This document shows positions 53,377 to 63,084 of a stretch of 64,000 nucleotides of DNA, in pieces; position 1 is the first letter of the stretch; each line of letters begins with the position of its first letter. The notes under the pieces are model-generated. The model made no database searches, was not told the origin of the DNA, and was given only the letters and a program-made list of their open reading frames with translations. The stretch is taken from assembly GCF_030815085.1 (NCBI RefSeq), contig NZ_JAUSWG010000006.1; one strand, written 5' to 3'. Made by a program: the position numbers and the translations under genes. Origin of the DNA: Paraclostridium ghonii (GTDB lineage Bacteria > Bacillota > Clostridia > Peptostreptococcales > Peptostreptococcaceae).

Positions 53377-53826
53377 ATGAGAGCTGTAGTTCAAAGAGTA
53401 TCATCATCTAATGTTACTGTAGATGAAAATGAAATTTCAAATATAGATAAAGGGTTACTCGTTCTTTTGGGAGTAACTCATGGAGATAGTAGTAAAGATG
53501 TAGATTATTTATTAGAAAAGATAGTTAACTTAAGAATATTTGAAGATGAAAATGAAAAAATGAATTTATCTCTTAAAGATATAAATGGAGAGTTGCTTGT
53601 AGTTTCTCAATTTACATTATATGGAGACTGTAGAAAAGGTAGAAGACCTAATTTTACAGAAGCAGCTAAACCAGACTTAGCTAATGATTTATATGAAGAA
53701 TTTGTAGAAAAAGCAAGAAGACAAAGTATAAACGTTGGAACTGGAAAATTTGGAGCTCATATGATGGTGGAATTAGTAAATGATGGACCAGTTACAATGC
53801 TTATAGATTCTGAAAAACATTTTTAA
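53377..53826 (+). CDS. dtd: D-aminoacyl-tRNA deacylase
   Basis: 149 residues beginning MRAVVQRVSSSNVTVD, with the active-site SQFTLYGDCRKGRRP and the cross-subunit Gly-cisPro motif NDGPVTM. It removes D-amino acids, and glycine, from mischarged tRNA. AAGGAGG precedes ATG 53377, nine bases after relA, so the two are cotranscribed. Confidence 0.95.
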   Translation: MRAVVQRVSSSNVTVDENEISNIDKGLLVLLGVTHGDSSKDVDYLLEKIVNLRIFEDENEKMNLSLKDINGELLVVSQFTLYGDCRKGRRPNFTEAAKPDLANDLYEEFVEKARRQSINVGTGKFGAHMMVELVNDGPVTMLIDSEKHF

Positions 53827-53839
53827 GGGGGATTTAATT

Positions 53840-54457
53840 ATGATAATAGAGAAATTTACAGATCATTTATTTGGAGAAAATACATATCTAATAGCAGATA
53901 AAAACACTAGAGAGGGTGCAGTCATAGACCCTGGTGGAGAAATAGATGATCTAATGAAATTTGTAGAAGATAATTTTATAAATGTTAAATATATAATACT
54001 TACTCATGGCCACGGAGACCATATAGGCTGTGTTCCTAACTTAAAAGAAGCTACTAATGCATGCATAATAGCAAATGGTCAAGAACAAGAAATATTATTA
54101 GATAAAAAGAAAAACCTAAGTTATAGAATGCATTGTGGATCAATTGAGTTTGATGCAGATAAATATGTAAATGATGGAGATAACATGAAATTAGGAGAAT
54201 TAAAGCTTAAATTTATACATACTCCAGGGCATACAAAGGGTGGTATGTGTGTAAAAATAGAAAACCATATGTTTACAGGAGATACGTTATTTGCTGGAAG
54301 TATGGGTAGAACTGACTTATACAGTGGAGATAACAACCAAATGAAAAAATCATTAAATAGATTAAAAAAATATGAAGATGATATAATAGTATATCCAGGG
54401 CATGGACCAAATACTACAATTGGAATAGAAAAAGCTACTAATCCATATTTAGTATAA
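53840..54457 (+). CDS. metallo-beta-lactamase-fold hydrolase (glyoxalase II-like)
   Basis: 205 residues with the zinc motif THGHGDHIGC, further ligands in HTPGHTKGG and FTGDTLFAG, and VYPGHGP at the end. Members act on thioesters such as S-acyl-glutathione or related thiols; the substrate here is unknown. AGGGGGAT precedes ATG 53840. It lies between dtd and hemZ in the same run of genes. Confidence 0.88.
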   Translation: MIIEKFTDHLFGENTYLIADKNTREGAVIDPGGEIDDLMKFVEDNFINVKYIILTHGHGDHIGCVPNLKEATNACIIANGQEQEILLDKKKNLSYRMHCGSIEFDADKYVNDGDNMKLGELKLKFIHTPGHTKGGMCVKIENHMFTGDTLFAGSMGRTDLYSGDNNQMKKSLNRLKKYEDDIIVYPGHGPNTTIGIEKATNPYLV

Positions 54458-54493
54458 GGTTTTGCCTAGAACAATAATGAAGGAGTAGTTTAA

Positions 54494-55969
54494 ATGTTAG
54501 GTATTGAGTTAAAAGGACATGACTACAAGTATGAAATTGCAGAATTATTCAAGTTATTTACTACTCAATTTAGATTTGTAAAAGAAGATGAACAATTTGA
54601 AAAGATTTTAATAAATGAAATTATTAAAGATGGAAATTGTATAAAGAGTATAACTAAATATTATGAAGAAGAATTATTGAAGTTTTGTAAAGAAGAAAGC
54701 TTTGATATATCATCTTTAAGTCAAGAAGATATAAAAAAGAAATCTAAAACTATAATAAAAAGAAGTATTTTTAAAGTTTTAGACGATTTATATGATATGT
54801 ATGTTCCTTGGGGAATTTTAACAGGAATAAGACCTGTAAAAATAGTGCACAGTTTGTTAGATGAAGGTTTAAGTGAAGATGAAATAAGAAATAATCTTAA
54901 AGGAAATTATCTAATAAAAGATGAGAAAATAGACTTAGCTTTAGATATAGCAAAAAGAGAAAGGATATTTATATATCCGATTAATAAAAATAAGATATCT
55001 TTGTATGTAAGCATTCCTTTTTGCCCTACAAGATGTGTTTATTGTTCTTTCCCAGCTAACCCTATGAAACAATTTGGACATTTAAGAGACAATTATATAA
55101 AAGCTATTATAAAAGAGATAAAAGGGCTAGCAAAACTTTTAAAAGAAACCAATAAAGAAGTTGAAACTTTATATATAGGTGGAGGAACTCCAACAACATT
55201 AGAATCAGATCAACTAGACAATTTAATAAAATCTTTATTCAGAGAACTTGATTTGACAAAAATAAAAGAATTTACAGTAGAAGCTGGTAGACCAGACACT
55301 ATAACTAAAGATAAACTAGAAGTTATGAAAAAACATAATGTAACTAGAATAAGTATAAATCCGCAAACGATGAACGATGAAACGTTAGTTAAAATAGGTA
55401 GAGATCATAATGTAAATGATATAATAAATTGTTTTAACATGGCTAGAGAACTTGGATTTGATAATATAAATATGGACATTATACTAGGCTTAGTTGACGA
55501 AAATGTAGCTATGGTTAGAAATACTTTGGAAAAAATAAAAGAACTTTCTCCAGAAAGTTTAACTGTACATACATTAGCTATAAAGAGAGCTTCTGCTTTA
55601 AAAGAAAATTTAGATAAATATGAGCTTACAAGATATGAAGAAATGATAAGTATGATAAATTTATCTATGGAGTATGCAAAAGATATGGGGCTTAACCCAT
55701 ATTACATGTATAGGCAAAAACATATGCTTGGAAACCTTGAAAATATAGGGTATGCTAAAGAAGGATTTGAGTGTATATACAATATTCAAATCATGGAAGA
55801 AAAACAAAGTAATCTTGCTGTAGGGGCAGGTGCTATAAGTAAGTATGTTTATGTAGACGAAGATAGAATTGAAAGAACTGATAATGTAAAAAATGTAGAA
55901 ATTTACATAGATAGAGTTGATGAAATGATACAAAGAAAGGAAAAGGAGGTATATAAAAATGTTAACTAA
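54494..55969 (+). CDS. hemZ: coproporphyrinogen III dehydrogenase-like radical SAM protein HemZ
   Basis: 491 residues. A specific N-terminal domain of about 165 residues, typical of HemZ, is followed by the radical SAM core with SIPFCPTRCVYCSF (CxxxCxxC), YIGGGTPTTLE and SINPQTMNDETL. HemZ resembles HemN but its reaction is less certain, and no other haem genes are near. AAGGAG precedes ATG 54494. Its last 11 bases overlap hisS. Confidence 0.88.
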   Translation: MLGIELKGHDYKYEIAELFKLFTTQFRFVKEDEQFEKILINEIIKDGNCIKSITKYYEEELLKFCKEESFDISSLSQEDIKKKSKTIIKRSIFKVLDDLYDMYVPWGILTGIRPVKIVHSLLDEGLSEDEIRNNLKGNYLIKDEKIDLALDIAKRERIFIYPINKNKISLYVSIPFCPTRCVYCSFPANPMKQFGHLRDNYIKAIIKEIKGLAKLLKETNKEVETLYIGGGTPTTLESDQLDNLIKSLFRELDLTKIKEFTVEAGRPDTITKDKLEVMKKHNVTRISINPQTMNDETLVKIGRDHNVNDIINCFNMARELGFDNINMDIILGLVDENVAMVRNTLEKIKELSPESLTVHTLAIKRASALKENLDKYELTRYEEMISMINLSMEYAKDMGLNPYYMYRQKHMLGNLENIGYAKEGFECIYNIQIMEEKQSNLAVGAGAISKYVYVDEDRIERTDNVKNVEIYIDRVDEMIQRKEKEVYKNVN

Positions 55970-57221
55970 AGCTCCAAGAGGAACAAAAGATATAATTCCA
56001 AAAGATGCATATAAATGGAATTATCTTGAAAATAAATTTAGAGAAGTATGTGCGCTATTTGGATATGAAGAAATAAGAACTCCTATATTTGAACATACAG
56101 AGTTATTCCAAAGAGGTGTTGGAGAGACAACTGATGTTGTACAAAAGGAAATGTATACTTTTGAAGATAAAGGAAAAAGAAGTATAACACTAAAACCAGA
56201 AGGTACAGCAGGTGCAGTTAGAGCATTTATAGAAAATAAAATGTATGCAGATACTCAACCGACTAAATTATTCTACCAAACTCCATGCTTTAGATATGAA
56301 AGACCACAAGCTGGAAGACAAAGACAATTCCATCAATTTGGGATAGAAACATTAGGTAGTGATAATCCTTCTATAGATGCTGAAGTTATAGCATTAGCTG
56401 TTCAGTTTTTTAATGAAGTAGGCTTAAACAATTTAGAAACTTGTATAAACTCAGTAGGATGCCCTACTTGTCGAGAAAAATATAATAATATATTAAAAGC
56501 GTATTTGGATGCTAAAAGCAATGTACTATGCGAAACTTGCAATGAAAGAAAAGAAAAAAATCCAATGAGAGTTATAGACTGTAAAAATCCAGTTTGTAAA
56601 GAAAACTTAGAGGACATTCCATATATGATAGATCATTTATGTGACGATTGTAAAAATCACTTTGCAAAGGTTCAAGAATACTTAAGTGAAATGGGTATAA
56701 ATTTCAAAGTTGATAAAACTATAGTTAGAGGTCTTGATTACTACAAAAAGACTGCTTTTGAGATAATATCAAATGATATAGGAGCTCAAAGTACAGTTTG
56801 TGGTGGAGGTAGATACGACGGGCTAGTAGAACAACTAGGGGGGCCTAAAGGAGTTAGTGGAATTGGGTTTGCACTTGGAGTTGAAAGATTATTATTAACG
56901 CTTGAAAATAATAATATAGAAATACCTAACCCTAAAGTTACAGATATATTTATAGCAACAATAGGAGAAAATGCTCAAACTAAGAGTTTTAAAATATTAA
57001 AAGATTTAAGAGAAAATCAGATAAGTGCAGATAAAGATCACTTAGATAGAAGCTTAAAAGCTCAATTTAAGTATTCGGATAAATTAAATGCAAAATATAC
57101 TATAGTAATAGGTGATGATGAGTTAGCAAATGATGAAGTAAAATTAAAAGATATGGATACATCAGAGCAAACTACTATAAAATTAAGCGAAATAGTAAAA
57201 GAATTAAAAGATAGATTATAG
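55959..57221 (+). CDS. hisS: histidyl-tRNA synthetase
   Basis: 420-residue class II synthetase. Motif 1 region is FGYEEIRTPIFEHTELF, motif 2 FRYERPQAGRQRQFHQFG, and the His-specific signature is VRGLDYYKKTAFEI, with the HisS-type CGGGRYDGL and a C-terminal anticodon domain. A Cys-rich insert (CPTC, CETC and others, about residues 168-232) suggests a zinc site. AAGGAGG precedes ATG 55959, inside the end of hemZ. Confidence 0.95.
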   Translation: MLTKAPRGTKDIIPKDAYKWNYLENKFREVCALFGYEEIRTPIFEHTELFQRGVGETTDVVQKEMYTFEDKGKRSITLKPEGTAGAVRAFIENKMYADTQPTKLFYQTPCFRYERPQAGRQRQFHQFGIETLGSDNPSIDAEVIALAVQFFNEVGLNNLETCINSVGCPTCREKYNNILKAYLDAKSNVLCETCNERKEKNPMRVIDCKNPVCKENLEDIPYMIDHLCDDCKNHFAKVQEYLSEMGINFKVDKTIVRGLDYYKKTAFEIISNDIGAQSTVCGGGRYDGLVEQLGGPKGVSGIGFALGVERLLLTLENNNIEIPNPKVTDIFIATIGENAQTKSFKILKDLRENQISADKDHLDRSLKAQFKYSDKLNAKYTIVIGDDELANDEVKLKDMDTSEQTTIKLSEIVKELKDRL

Positions 57222-57261
57222 ATAACTACTCAGGAATTAATAATACATTGGAGGAAAAAAC

Positions 57262-59052
57262 ATGGAGACTCTAAACGGATTAAAGAGAACTCATTATTGT
57301 GGGGACTTAAGAGAATCTAACATAGATGAAGAAGTTGTACTTATGGGATGGGTACAAAAGAAAAGAAACTTAGGTGGATTAGTATTTGTTGACTTAAGAG
57401 ATAGAAGTGGATTATGCCAAATAATATTTGATACAGATGTAAATGAAGAAGCTTTTGCAAAAGCTGAAAAATTAGGATCTGAATACGTAATAGCTATAAA
57501 AGGGAAGGTTGCAGAAAGATCTTCTAAAAATCCTAACTTACCAACAGGATATATAGAAGTATTTGCTACTGGGTTAAAATTATTAAATAAATCAGAAACA
57601 CCACCTATATATATAAAAGATGATGATAATGTATCTGAAGAATTAAAACTTAAATATAGATATTTAGATTTAAGAAAACCATCTATGCAAAAGAATTTAA
57701 TATTAAGAAGTAAGGTTGCTAACGTAGTTAGAAACTACTTAACAGAGAATAATTTCTTTGAAATAGAAACACCATTTTTAATAAAACCAACTCCAGAAGG
57801 AGCTAGAGACTACTTAGTTCCAAGTAGAGTTAATGAAGGTAAATTCTATGCATTACCACAATCACCTCAATTATTTAAACAATTATTAATGGTAAGTGGT
57901 ATGGATAGATACTTCCAAATAGTTAAGTGCTTTAGAGATGAAGATTTAAGAGCTGATAGACAGCCTGAATTTACTCAGATAGACTGTGAAATGTCATTTG
58001 TTGAGCAAGAAGATGTTATGGGTATAATGGAAAAAATGGTTCAAACAATATTTAAAGAAATATTAAATGTAGATGTTAAGCTTCCGCTTAAAACAATGAC
58101 TTATGCTGAAGCTATGGAAAAGTATGGTTCAGATAAGCCAGATACTAGATTCGGATATGAATTAACTAACATATCTGATGTAGTGGCAAATTGTGGATTT
58201 GGAGTATTTGCAAATGCTACTAAGGATGGTATGAGTGTTAGAGGTATAAATGTAAAAGGTAAAGGCGAAGATTTTTCTAAAAAACAAATTGGAAAATTAG
58301 AAAATCATGCGAAAACTTATAAAGCAAAAGGTCTTGCTTGGATGAAAGTTGGAGAAAATAGAGAAGTAACATCTCCTATAGCTAAGTTCTTCAAAGAAGA
58401 AGAACTAAATGCTATATTAAATAAAATGGATGCTCAATCTGGAGACTTATTACTATTTGTTGCAGATAAGAATAGCGTAGTATTTGATGCTTTAGGTCAA
58501 GTAAGATTAGAAGTAGCTAGAAGATTAGACTTATTAGACAATAATACTTATGAAATGTTATGGGTTACTGAATTCCCAGTATTCGAAGAAGATGAGGAAA
58601 CTGGAAGAATGATAGCTAAACATCACCCATTCACTTCTCCATTAGATGAAGATTTAGAAAGATTAGAAGGCGACGATAAAGCTTCTTTAAGAGCTAAAGC
58701 TTACGATATGGTTATAAATGGTTATGAAGTTGGAGGAGGAAGTGTTAGAATATTTAATGCTGATGTACAACAAAAAATGTTCAAAGCATTAGGTTTTACT
58801 GAAGAAGAAGCTCAAGAAAAATTCGGATTCTTATTAGATGCATTTAAATATGGTACTCCACCTCATGCTGGTATGGCATTTGGGCTTGATAGACTTATAA
58901 TGATACTAGCTGGAACTACAAATATAAAAGATGTAATAGCATTCCCTAAAAACCAAAGTGCTGTTTGTCCTATGACTAATGCTCCAGCAATAGCTGAAGA
59001 AACTCAATTAGAAGAATTAAACATAATAGTTGATATAAAAGATAAAGAATAG
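57262..59052 (+). CDS. aspS: aspartyl-tRNA synthetase
   Basis: 596-residue class IIb enzyme. An N-terminal OB anticodon domain (VVLMGWVQKKRNLGGLVFVDLRD) is followed by motif 2 (CFRDEDLRADRQPEFTQID), the bacterial GAD insertion (about 290-410) and motif 3 (GMAFGLDRLIMIL). It charges tRNA-Asp, possibly also tRNA-Asn if the transamidation route exists. GGAGG precedes ATG 57262. hisS-aspS is a common pair. Confidence 0.95.
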   Translation: METLNGLKRTHYCGDLRESNIDEEVVLMGWVQKKRNLGGLVFVDLRDRSGLCQIIFDTDVNEEAFAKAEKLGSEYVIAIKGKVAERSSKNPNLPTGYIEVFATGLKLLNKSETPPIYIKDDDNVSEELKLKYRYLDLRKPSMQKNLILRSKVANVVRNYLTENNFFEIETPFLIKPTPEGARDYLVPSRVNEGKFYALPQSPQLFKQLLMVSGMDRYFQIVKCFRDEDLRADRQPEFTQIDCEMSFVEQEDVMGIMEKMVQTIFKEILNVDVKLPLKTMTYAEAMEKYGSDKPDTRFGYELTNISDVVANCGFGVFANATKDGMSVRGINVKGKGEDFSKKQIGKLENHAKTYKAKGLAWMKVGENREVTSPIAKFFKEEELNAILNKMDAQSGDLLLFVADKNSVVFDALGQVRLEVARRLDLLDNNTYEMLWVTEFPVFEEDEETGRMIAKHHPFTSPLDEDLERLEGDDKASLRAKAYDMVINGYEVGGGSVRIFNADVQQKMFKALGFTEEEAQEKFGFLLDAFKYGTPPHAGMAFGLDRLIMILAGTTNIKDVIAFPKNQSAVCPMTNAPAIAEETQLEELNIIVDIKDKE

Positions 59053-59065
59053 TACATTTATAATA

Positions 59066-59106
59066 AATACTGTTGGATAAAATTCAGCAGTATTTATTTT
59101 TTTTTT
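59066..59106 (+). terminator. terminator after aspS
   Basis: Stem AAATACTGTTGGA / TTCAGCAGTATTT with wobble pairs, then nine or more T. Confidence 0.75.
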
Positions 59107-59154
59107 AGTAAAATAATATATAATATACTATATGAATGAAAAAGAGGTAATTAT

Positions 59155-59445
59155 ATGGAGAAAAAATTAGCCAAAAGTAATGATAAAGAAGCCATTATAA
59201 AGAGATTAAATAGGATTGAAGGCCAAGTAAAAGGAATTCAAAAAATGGTTGAGGATGAGAGGTATTGCGTAGATATTTTGGTTCAAATATCTGCAATACG
59301 GTCAGCCATAAATAGAGTAGGAAATATAATACTTGAAAATCATATAAAAGGATGTGTATCAAACTCAATAAAAGAGGGAAATACACAACAGTCAGATGAG
59401 TTAATTTCGGAACTAATGGAAACTATAAATAAATTTACAAAATAG
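59155..59445 (+). CDS. CsoR/RcnR-family metal-sensing repressor
   Basis: 96 residues, all-helical DUF156 fold. The start IIKRLNRIEGQVKGIQKMVEDERYC is typical. The Cys-His-Cys copper triad of CsoR can be seen: Cys in ERYCVD, His in ILENHIKGC and the following Cys. Copper(I) sensing is therefore likely. No copper ATPase or chaperone gene is next to it, so its target is elsewhere or it controls its own operon with the RseC-like gene 10 bases downstream. Confidence 0.85.
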   Translation: MEKKLAKSNDKEAIIKRLNRIEGQVKGIQKMVEDERYCVDILVQISAIRSAINRVGNIILENHIKGCVSNSIKEGNTQQSDELISELMETINKFTK

Positions 59446-59455
59446 GGGGATTGTT

Positions 59456-59896
59456 ATGAATCAACATGGGTATGTAGTAGAAATAGTAGATGGTATAACT
59501 GCTAAAATAAAAATGCAAAAGCATTCTGCTTGTGCATCTTGTGGAAAATGTGCATCATCTACTGATAAAAAAGACATAGTTGTAGAGGTTGACAATACTA
59601 TAGGAGCCAAGGTAGGTGATTTTGTAGAAGTTAACATGGATTCGGTAGATGTAATAAAAGCTGCGGCCATAGTATATATAATTCCCTTGGCAGCTCTTTT
59701 AGGAGGAACAATAGCTTCTTATTGTATATTAAATTTTATTGATATTTCTTTTAATAAAGAAATATTAAGTGCTATAATAGGTTTGATTTTAACTTCACTA
59801 TCTTATTTAATTATAAAAAATAAGGACTCAAAGTTTAGGGAAAGCAGACAATATATACCGATAATAAGTAAAGTTATAGATAAAATAAATATATAA
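59456..59896 (+). CDS. RseC/MucC-type (SoxR-reducing system) membrane protein
   Basis: 146 residues. The N-terminal cytosolic domain has four cysteines, including HSACASCGKC, near residues 22-31, followed by two membrane segments (about 68-90 and 97-117) and a short basic tail. RseC-type proteins work with RnfABCDGE electron transport or sigma-E control in proteobacteria; in anaerobes an Rnf link is plausible. AGGGGGAT precedes ATG 59456. It is probably cotranscribed with the CsoR-like gene. Confidence 0.82.
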   Translation: MNQHGYVVEIVDGITAKIKMQKHSACASCGKCASSTDKKDIVVEVDNTIGAKVGDFVEVNMDSVDVIKAAAIVYIIPLAALLGGTIASYCILNFIDISFNKEILSAIIGLILTSLSYLIIKNKDSKFRESRQYIPIISKVIDKINI

Positions 59897-59923
59897 AAAT
59901 TAAACAGGATTTAACATGAATTA

Positions 59924-59953
59924 AAAAGAGGCAGTTTTATAACTCCCTCTTTT
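59924..59953. terminator. bidirectional terminator between rseC-like and thrE-like genes
   Basis: Stem AAAAGAGG / CCTCTTTT, extended by AGTT / AACT, between convergent genes. Confidence 0.7.
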
Positions 59954-59958
59954 GTTAT

Positions 59959-60543
59959 CTATTTAAAATCTTGATTTTCATCTTCATGTTCAATTTGATC
60001 TTCGTCTATAGCCATATCTAAATCGCTATCTTCTGTCATTATATTGTTTTCGTAGTTAGAATCTTTTTTAGTTATTACATTGCTAAATCCAAAAGTAGCC
60101 TTATTTAATCGTATCGTATTTATAGTCTTAACAAGTGAAGTAACCAGCAATACTCCAAGAGAAATAGCGCCTCCAACTAAAAGAGCAGTTGCTCCTGTAG
60201 ATGCTGCTAATTCGTAATTCTGTTGAACAAGGTAAAGCATTGTATTGTACATTCCAAGCCCAGGAACTAAAGGTATTATTCCAGGTATTATAAAAACTAT
60301 AGCTGGTTGTTTTAATTTTCTAGCACAAACTTCGCTAGCCACACCTATGATAGTTGCTGGAACAAAGTTTGATAAAATAGGGTTATTTGTTATATTGAAA
60401 AGATATACATATAAAACCCAACCTACAGCACCTATTAAGCCTGACACAGCAAGAGATCTTTTAGGAGCACTTAAAAATATAGAAAATCCTATAGTAGATA
60501 AAAAACTAAATATAAAATGTAAATATAAAGGCATGCTACTCAT
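59959..60543 (-). CDS. threonine/serine exporter family, ThrE C-terminal half (DUF3815)
   Basis: 194 residues, about five membrane segments and an acidic C-terminal tail (EDSDLDMAIDEDQIEHEDE). IIPGIIPLVPGLGMYNTMLY is the typical DUF3815 motif. In actinobacterial ThrE this half is fused to the other; here they are two genes overlapping by one base (TAATG), so they are coupled and probably form one transporter. The substrate may be small amino acids or organic acids. Confidence 0.82.
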   Translation of the reverse strand: MSSMPLYLHFIFSFLSTIGFSIFLSAPKRSLAVSGLIGAVGWVLYVYLFNITNNPILSNFVPATIIGVASEVCARKLKQPAIVFIIPGIIPLVPGLGMYNTMLYLVQQNYELAASTGATALLVGGAISLGVLLVTSLVKTINTIRLNKATFGFSNVITKKDSNYENNIMTEDSDLDMAIDEDQIEHEDENQDFK

Positions 60544-61334
60544 TATAATATACCTCCTAATCTAAGCCATATATCAAGAATAAATCCAACCCCAACAGCT
60601 ATTGCAGCTGCTGTTAAAGCAGCATCAAAAGCCCTAGCTACTCCTGAAATTAAATCGCCAGATATAAGGTCTCTCAAACCTTTAATCAATGAAACTCCAG
60701 GAAGAAGTGGCATTATAGATCCTACAATAAGTGTATTAGGTTGACTCAAAAGTCCTAAACTTGATAAACTAACACCTATAACAGCTATGAAAATTGAAGC
60801 TGCAAGTGTAGAGAAAGAAGGTATGGAACTTATGCTAAATATTTTATCAAACAGGATAACAGCAAATATAGATGTTATAAATGTAAATAAAAAGTCTACT
60901 AATGTACAACCTAATAATACGGAGAAGCATGCAGAAGCAAGCCCTGTACCAATATACACTACCCACTGATTATAAGATTTAACCTTTTCGATTTCTTTAA
61001 GTTTTATTAGTGCATCATTAATTGATAAATCCTTATTAGAAACAAATTCTCTTGAAAATGTATTTAAAAGATCAATCTTATTTATATTGATTCCTCTATT
61101 TTTAATAGTTTTCATAAATGTTATACCATCAAATCTTTCATCTGAAATAATTATTACAGTAGGGGATGTAAATACGTTTACATGCTTAAAACCTCTAGAG
61201 TTACAAATTCTAAGTATAGTGTCCTCTACCCTATAAGTTTCAGCACCATTTCTAAGCATAAGCTCTCCTGTGAAAAGTGCTAGTCTAAAGATATTCTTTT
61301 TTTCATGTTGATCAATTTTATTTTCTCTATCCAA
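60543..61334 (-). CDS. threonine/serine exporter family, ThrE N-terminal half (DUF1212)
   Basis: 263 residues. A cytosolic N-terminal domain (LALFTGELMLRNGAETYRVEDTI, a family hallmark) is followed by about five membrane segments with SIMPLLPGVSLIKGLRDLISGD. It pairs with the downstream half-gene. It starts with TTG 61334, six bases after AGGAGGTG. It is divergent from glyA across a 490-base gap. Confidence 0.84.
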   Translation of the reverse strand: MDRENKIDQHEKKNIFRLALFTGELMLRNGAETYRVEDTILRICNSRGFKHVNVFTSPTVIIISDERFDGITFMKTIKNRGININKIDLLNTFSREFVSNKDLSINDALIKLKEIEKVKSYNQWVVYIGTGLASACFSVLLGCTLVDFLFTFITSIFAVILFDKIFSISSIPSFSTLAASIFIAVIGVSLSSLGLLSQPNTLIVGSIMPLLPGVSLIKGLRDLISGDLISGVARAFDAALTAAAIAVGVGFILDIWLRLGGIL

Positions 61335-61525
61335 AATTACACCTCCTAAATAAATATAACAATAAAGATTATATCAAATTATTAGACTATATTACACACA
61401 TTTATTCACCTTAAAACAATATTAAATATAATATGTAAATTATATTTAAATTGCACCACTTTATAAAAAATATGACATCCTAAATCTCTTATATATTTAA
61501 ATTGACATATAAATTTTTAAAATGT

Positions 61526-61555
61526 TTGACATCTTCTTACAATGTAGTGTATAAA
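61526..61555 (+). promoter_or_regulatory. probable glyA promoter
   Basis: TTGACA (61526-61531), 18 bases, TATAAA (61550-61555). This gives a leader of about 260 bases before glyA. Another TTGACA at 61502 lacks a partner. Confidence 0.5.
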
Positions 61556-61595
61556 TATACATAAAATAAAATATTTAATAAGGGGGTAATAAAGA

Positions 61596-61631
61596 ATGTT
61601 ATCCAGAAGGTTTAAGGCTTTACAGTTTTAA
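61596..61631 (+). CDS. possible 11-residue leader peptide upstream of glyA
   Basis: The ATG is preceded by AAGGGGG at nine bases, and the frame reads MLSRRFKALQF then stops. The ATG lies in AAAGAAT, which can pair with ATTCTTT about 50 bases downstream. No function is known; it may be chance. The rest of the 61335-61823 gap holds an A/T-rich region, a weak hairpin GGAAAAT / ATTTTCC after the small frame, and no known riboswitch that I can recognise. Confidence 0.3.
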   Translation: MLSRRFKALQF

Positions 61632-61823
61632 AATATATATTCTTTACGGGAAAATCTTTAATATAAATTTTCCAAATATTATTAAATTAAATAATATTAA
61701 TTATTATAAAGTTATGAAAATGGGGTATATAAAAGTAGACAAGCGAATATATAAATATTAAGCTTTGCCCGATTTAAATTAGCTTTTAATAATACATATT
61801 TATAAAAAGAAGGGATGAGGTAA

Positions 61824-63068
61824 ATGTTTGAAAATTTAAAGAGAACAGATGAAGAGATTTATGCTAGTATGCAAAGAGAATTAGAAAGACAACAAAGAAA
61901 TATAGAGTTAATAGCATCAGAAAATATAGTGTCTATGGCAGTTATGGAAACTATGGGGAGTCATTTAACTAATAAATATGCAGAAGGATATCCAGGAAAA
62001 AGATACTATGGTGGTTGTGAACATATAGATGAGATAGAAAGTTTAGCAATTGAAAGATTGAAAAAGATATTTAATGCAGAACATGCAAATGTTCAACCAC
62101 ATTCTGGAGCAAATGCAAACATGGGAGTATATTTTTCTATATTAAAACCTGGAGATAAAGTTATGGGAATGAACTTGTCTCAAGGTGGACATTTAACACA
62201 TGGATCTCCAGCTAACATATCTGGACAATATTTTGAATTTACAGAGTATGGTATCAATGTAAAGGATGGAAGAATAGATTATGATGATATAAGAACAAAG
62301 GCGCACGAAATAAAGCCTAAATTAATAGTAGCAGGGGCTAGTGCATACCCTAGAGAAATAGATTTTAAAAAGTTTAAAGAAATAGCAGATGAAGTAGGGG
62401 CTATGCTTATGGTAGATATGGCACATATAGCAGGTCTTGTAGCAGTTGGTCTTCATCAAAATCCATGTGAAGTAGCAGATTTCGTAACAAGTACTACGCA
62501 TAAAACATTAAGAGGACCTAGAGGTGGATTTATTCTTTGCAAAGAAAAATACGCAAAAGCTATAGATAAATCAATTTTCCCTGGAACTCAAGGTGGACCA
62601 TTAGAACATATAATCGCTTCTAAAGCTGTTGCATTTAAAGAAGTTCTAGAACCAGAATTTAAAGAGTATCAAACTCAAGTTGTAAAAAATGCTAAAAAGC
62701 TTGCTGAAGAACTAATTAAGAGGGGATTTGAACTAGTAACAGGTGGAACAGATAACCATTTAGTATTATTAGATTTAACTAATAAAAATATAACAGGAAA
62801 AGAAGCTGAAAAAAGATTAGATGAGGCATATATAACAGCTAACAAAAACACAATACCATTTGATCCAAATGGAGCTTTTGTAACAAGTGGGGTAAGATTA
62901 GGAACTCCAGCAGTGACAACAAGAGGTATGAAAGAAGAAGATATGATAGATATAGCAGAAGCTATAGATTTATGCTTAACTTATGACAAAGAGGATGAAG
63001 CTAGAGCTAAAGTAGTTGGATTAACAGATAAATATCCTTTATATAATGAATATAAAATATTTGAATAA
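61824..63068 (+). CDS. glyA: serine hydroxymethyltransferase
   Basis: 414-residue PLP enzyme interconverting serine and glycine with tetrahydrofolate. LIASENIVS, NKYAEGYPGKRYYGGC, VDMAHIAGLVA and the Schiff-base Lys in STTHKTLRGPRGG are all present, and length is normal. ATG 61824 follows GGGATGAGG. The gene has a long untranslated leader and is followed by two large palindromic elements before the rRNA promoter. Confidence 0.96.
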   Translation: MFENLKRTDEEIYASMQRELERQQRNIELIASENIVSMAVMETMGSHLTNKYAEGYPGKRYYGGCEHIDEIESLAIERLKKIFNAEHANVQPHSGANANMGVYFSILKPGDKVMGMNLSQGGHLTHGSPANISGQYFEFTEYGINVKDGRIDYDDIRTKAHEIKPKLIVAGASAYPREIDFKKFKEIADEVGAMLMVDMAHIAGLVAVGLHQNPCEVADFVTSTTHKTLRGPRGGFILCKEKYAKAIDKSIFPGTQGGPLEHIIASKAVAFKEVLEPEFKEYQTQVVKNAKKLAEELIKRGFELVTGGTDNHLVLLDLTNKNITGKEAEKRLDEAYITANKNTIPFDPNGAFVTSGVRLGTPAVTTRGMKEEDMIDIAEAIDLCLTYDKEDEARAKVVGLTDKYPLYNEYKIFE

Positions 63069-63084
63069 AATAGGTTAAAAAAAG

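Noticed and set aside
61556..61823. THF, glycine or SAM riboswitch before glyA
   Set aside because: No conserved core of these classes can be found by reading; only A/T-rich weak stems are present.
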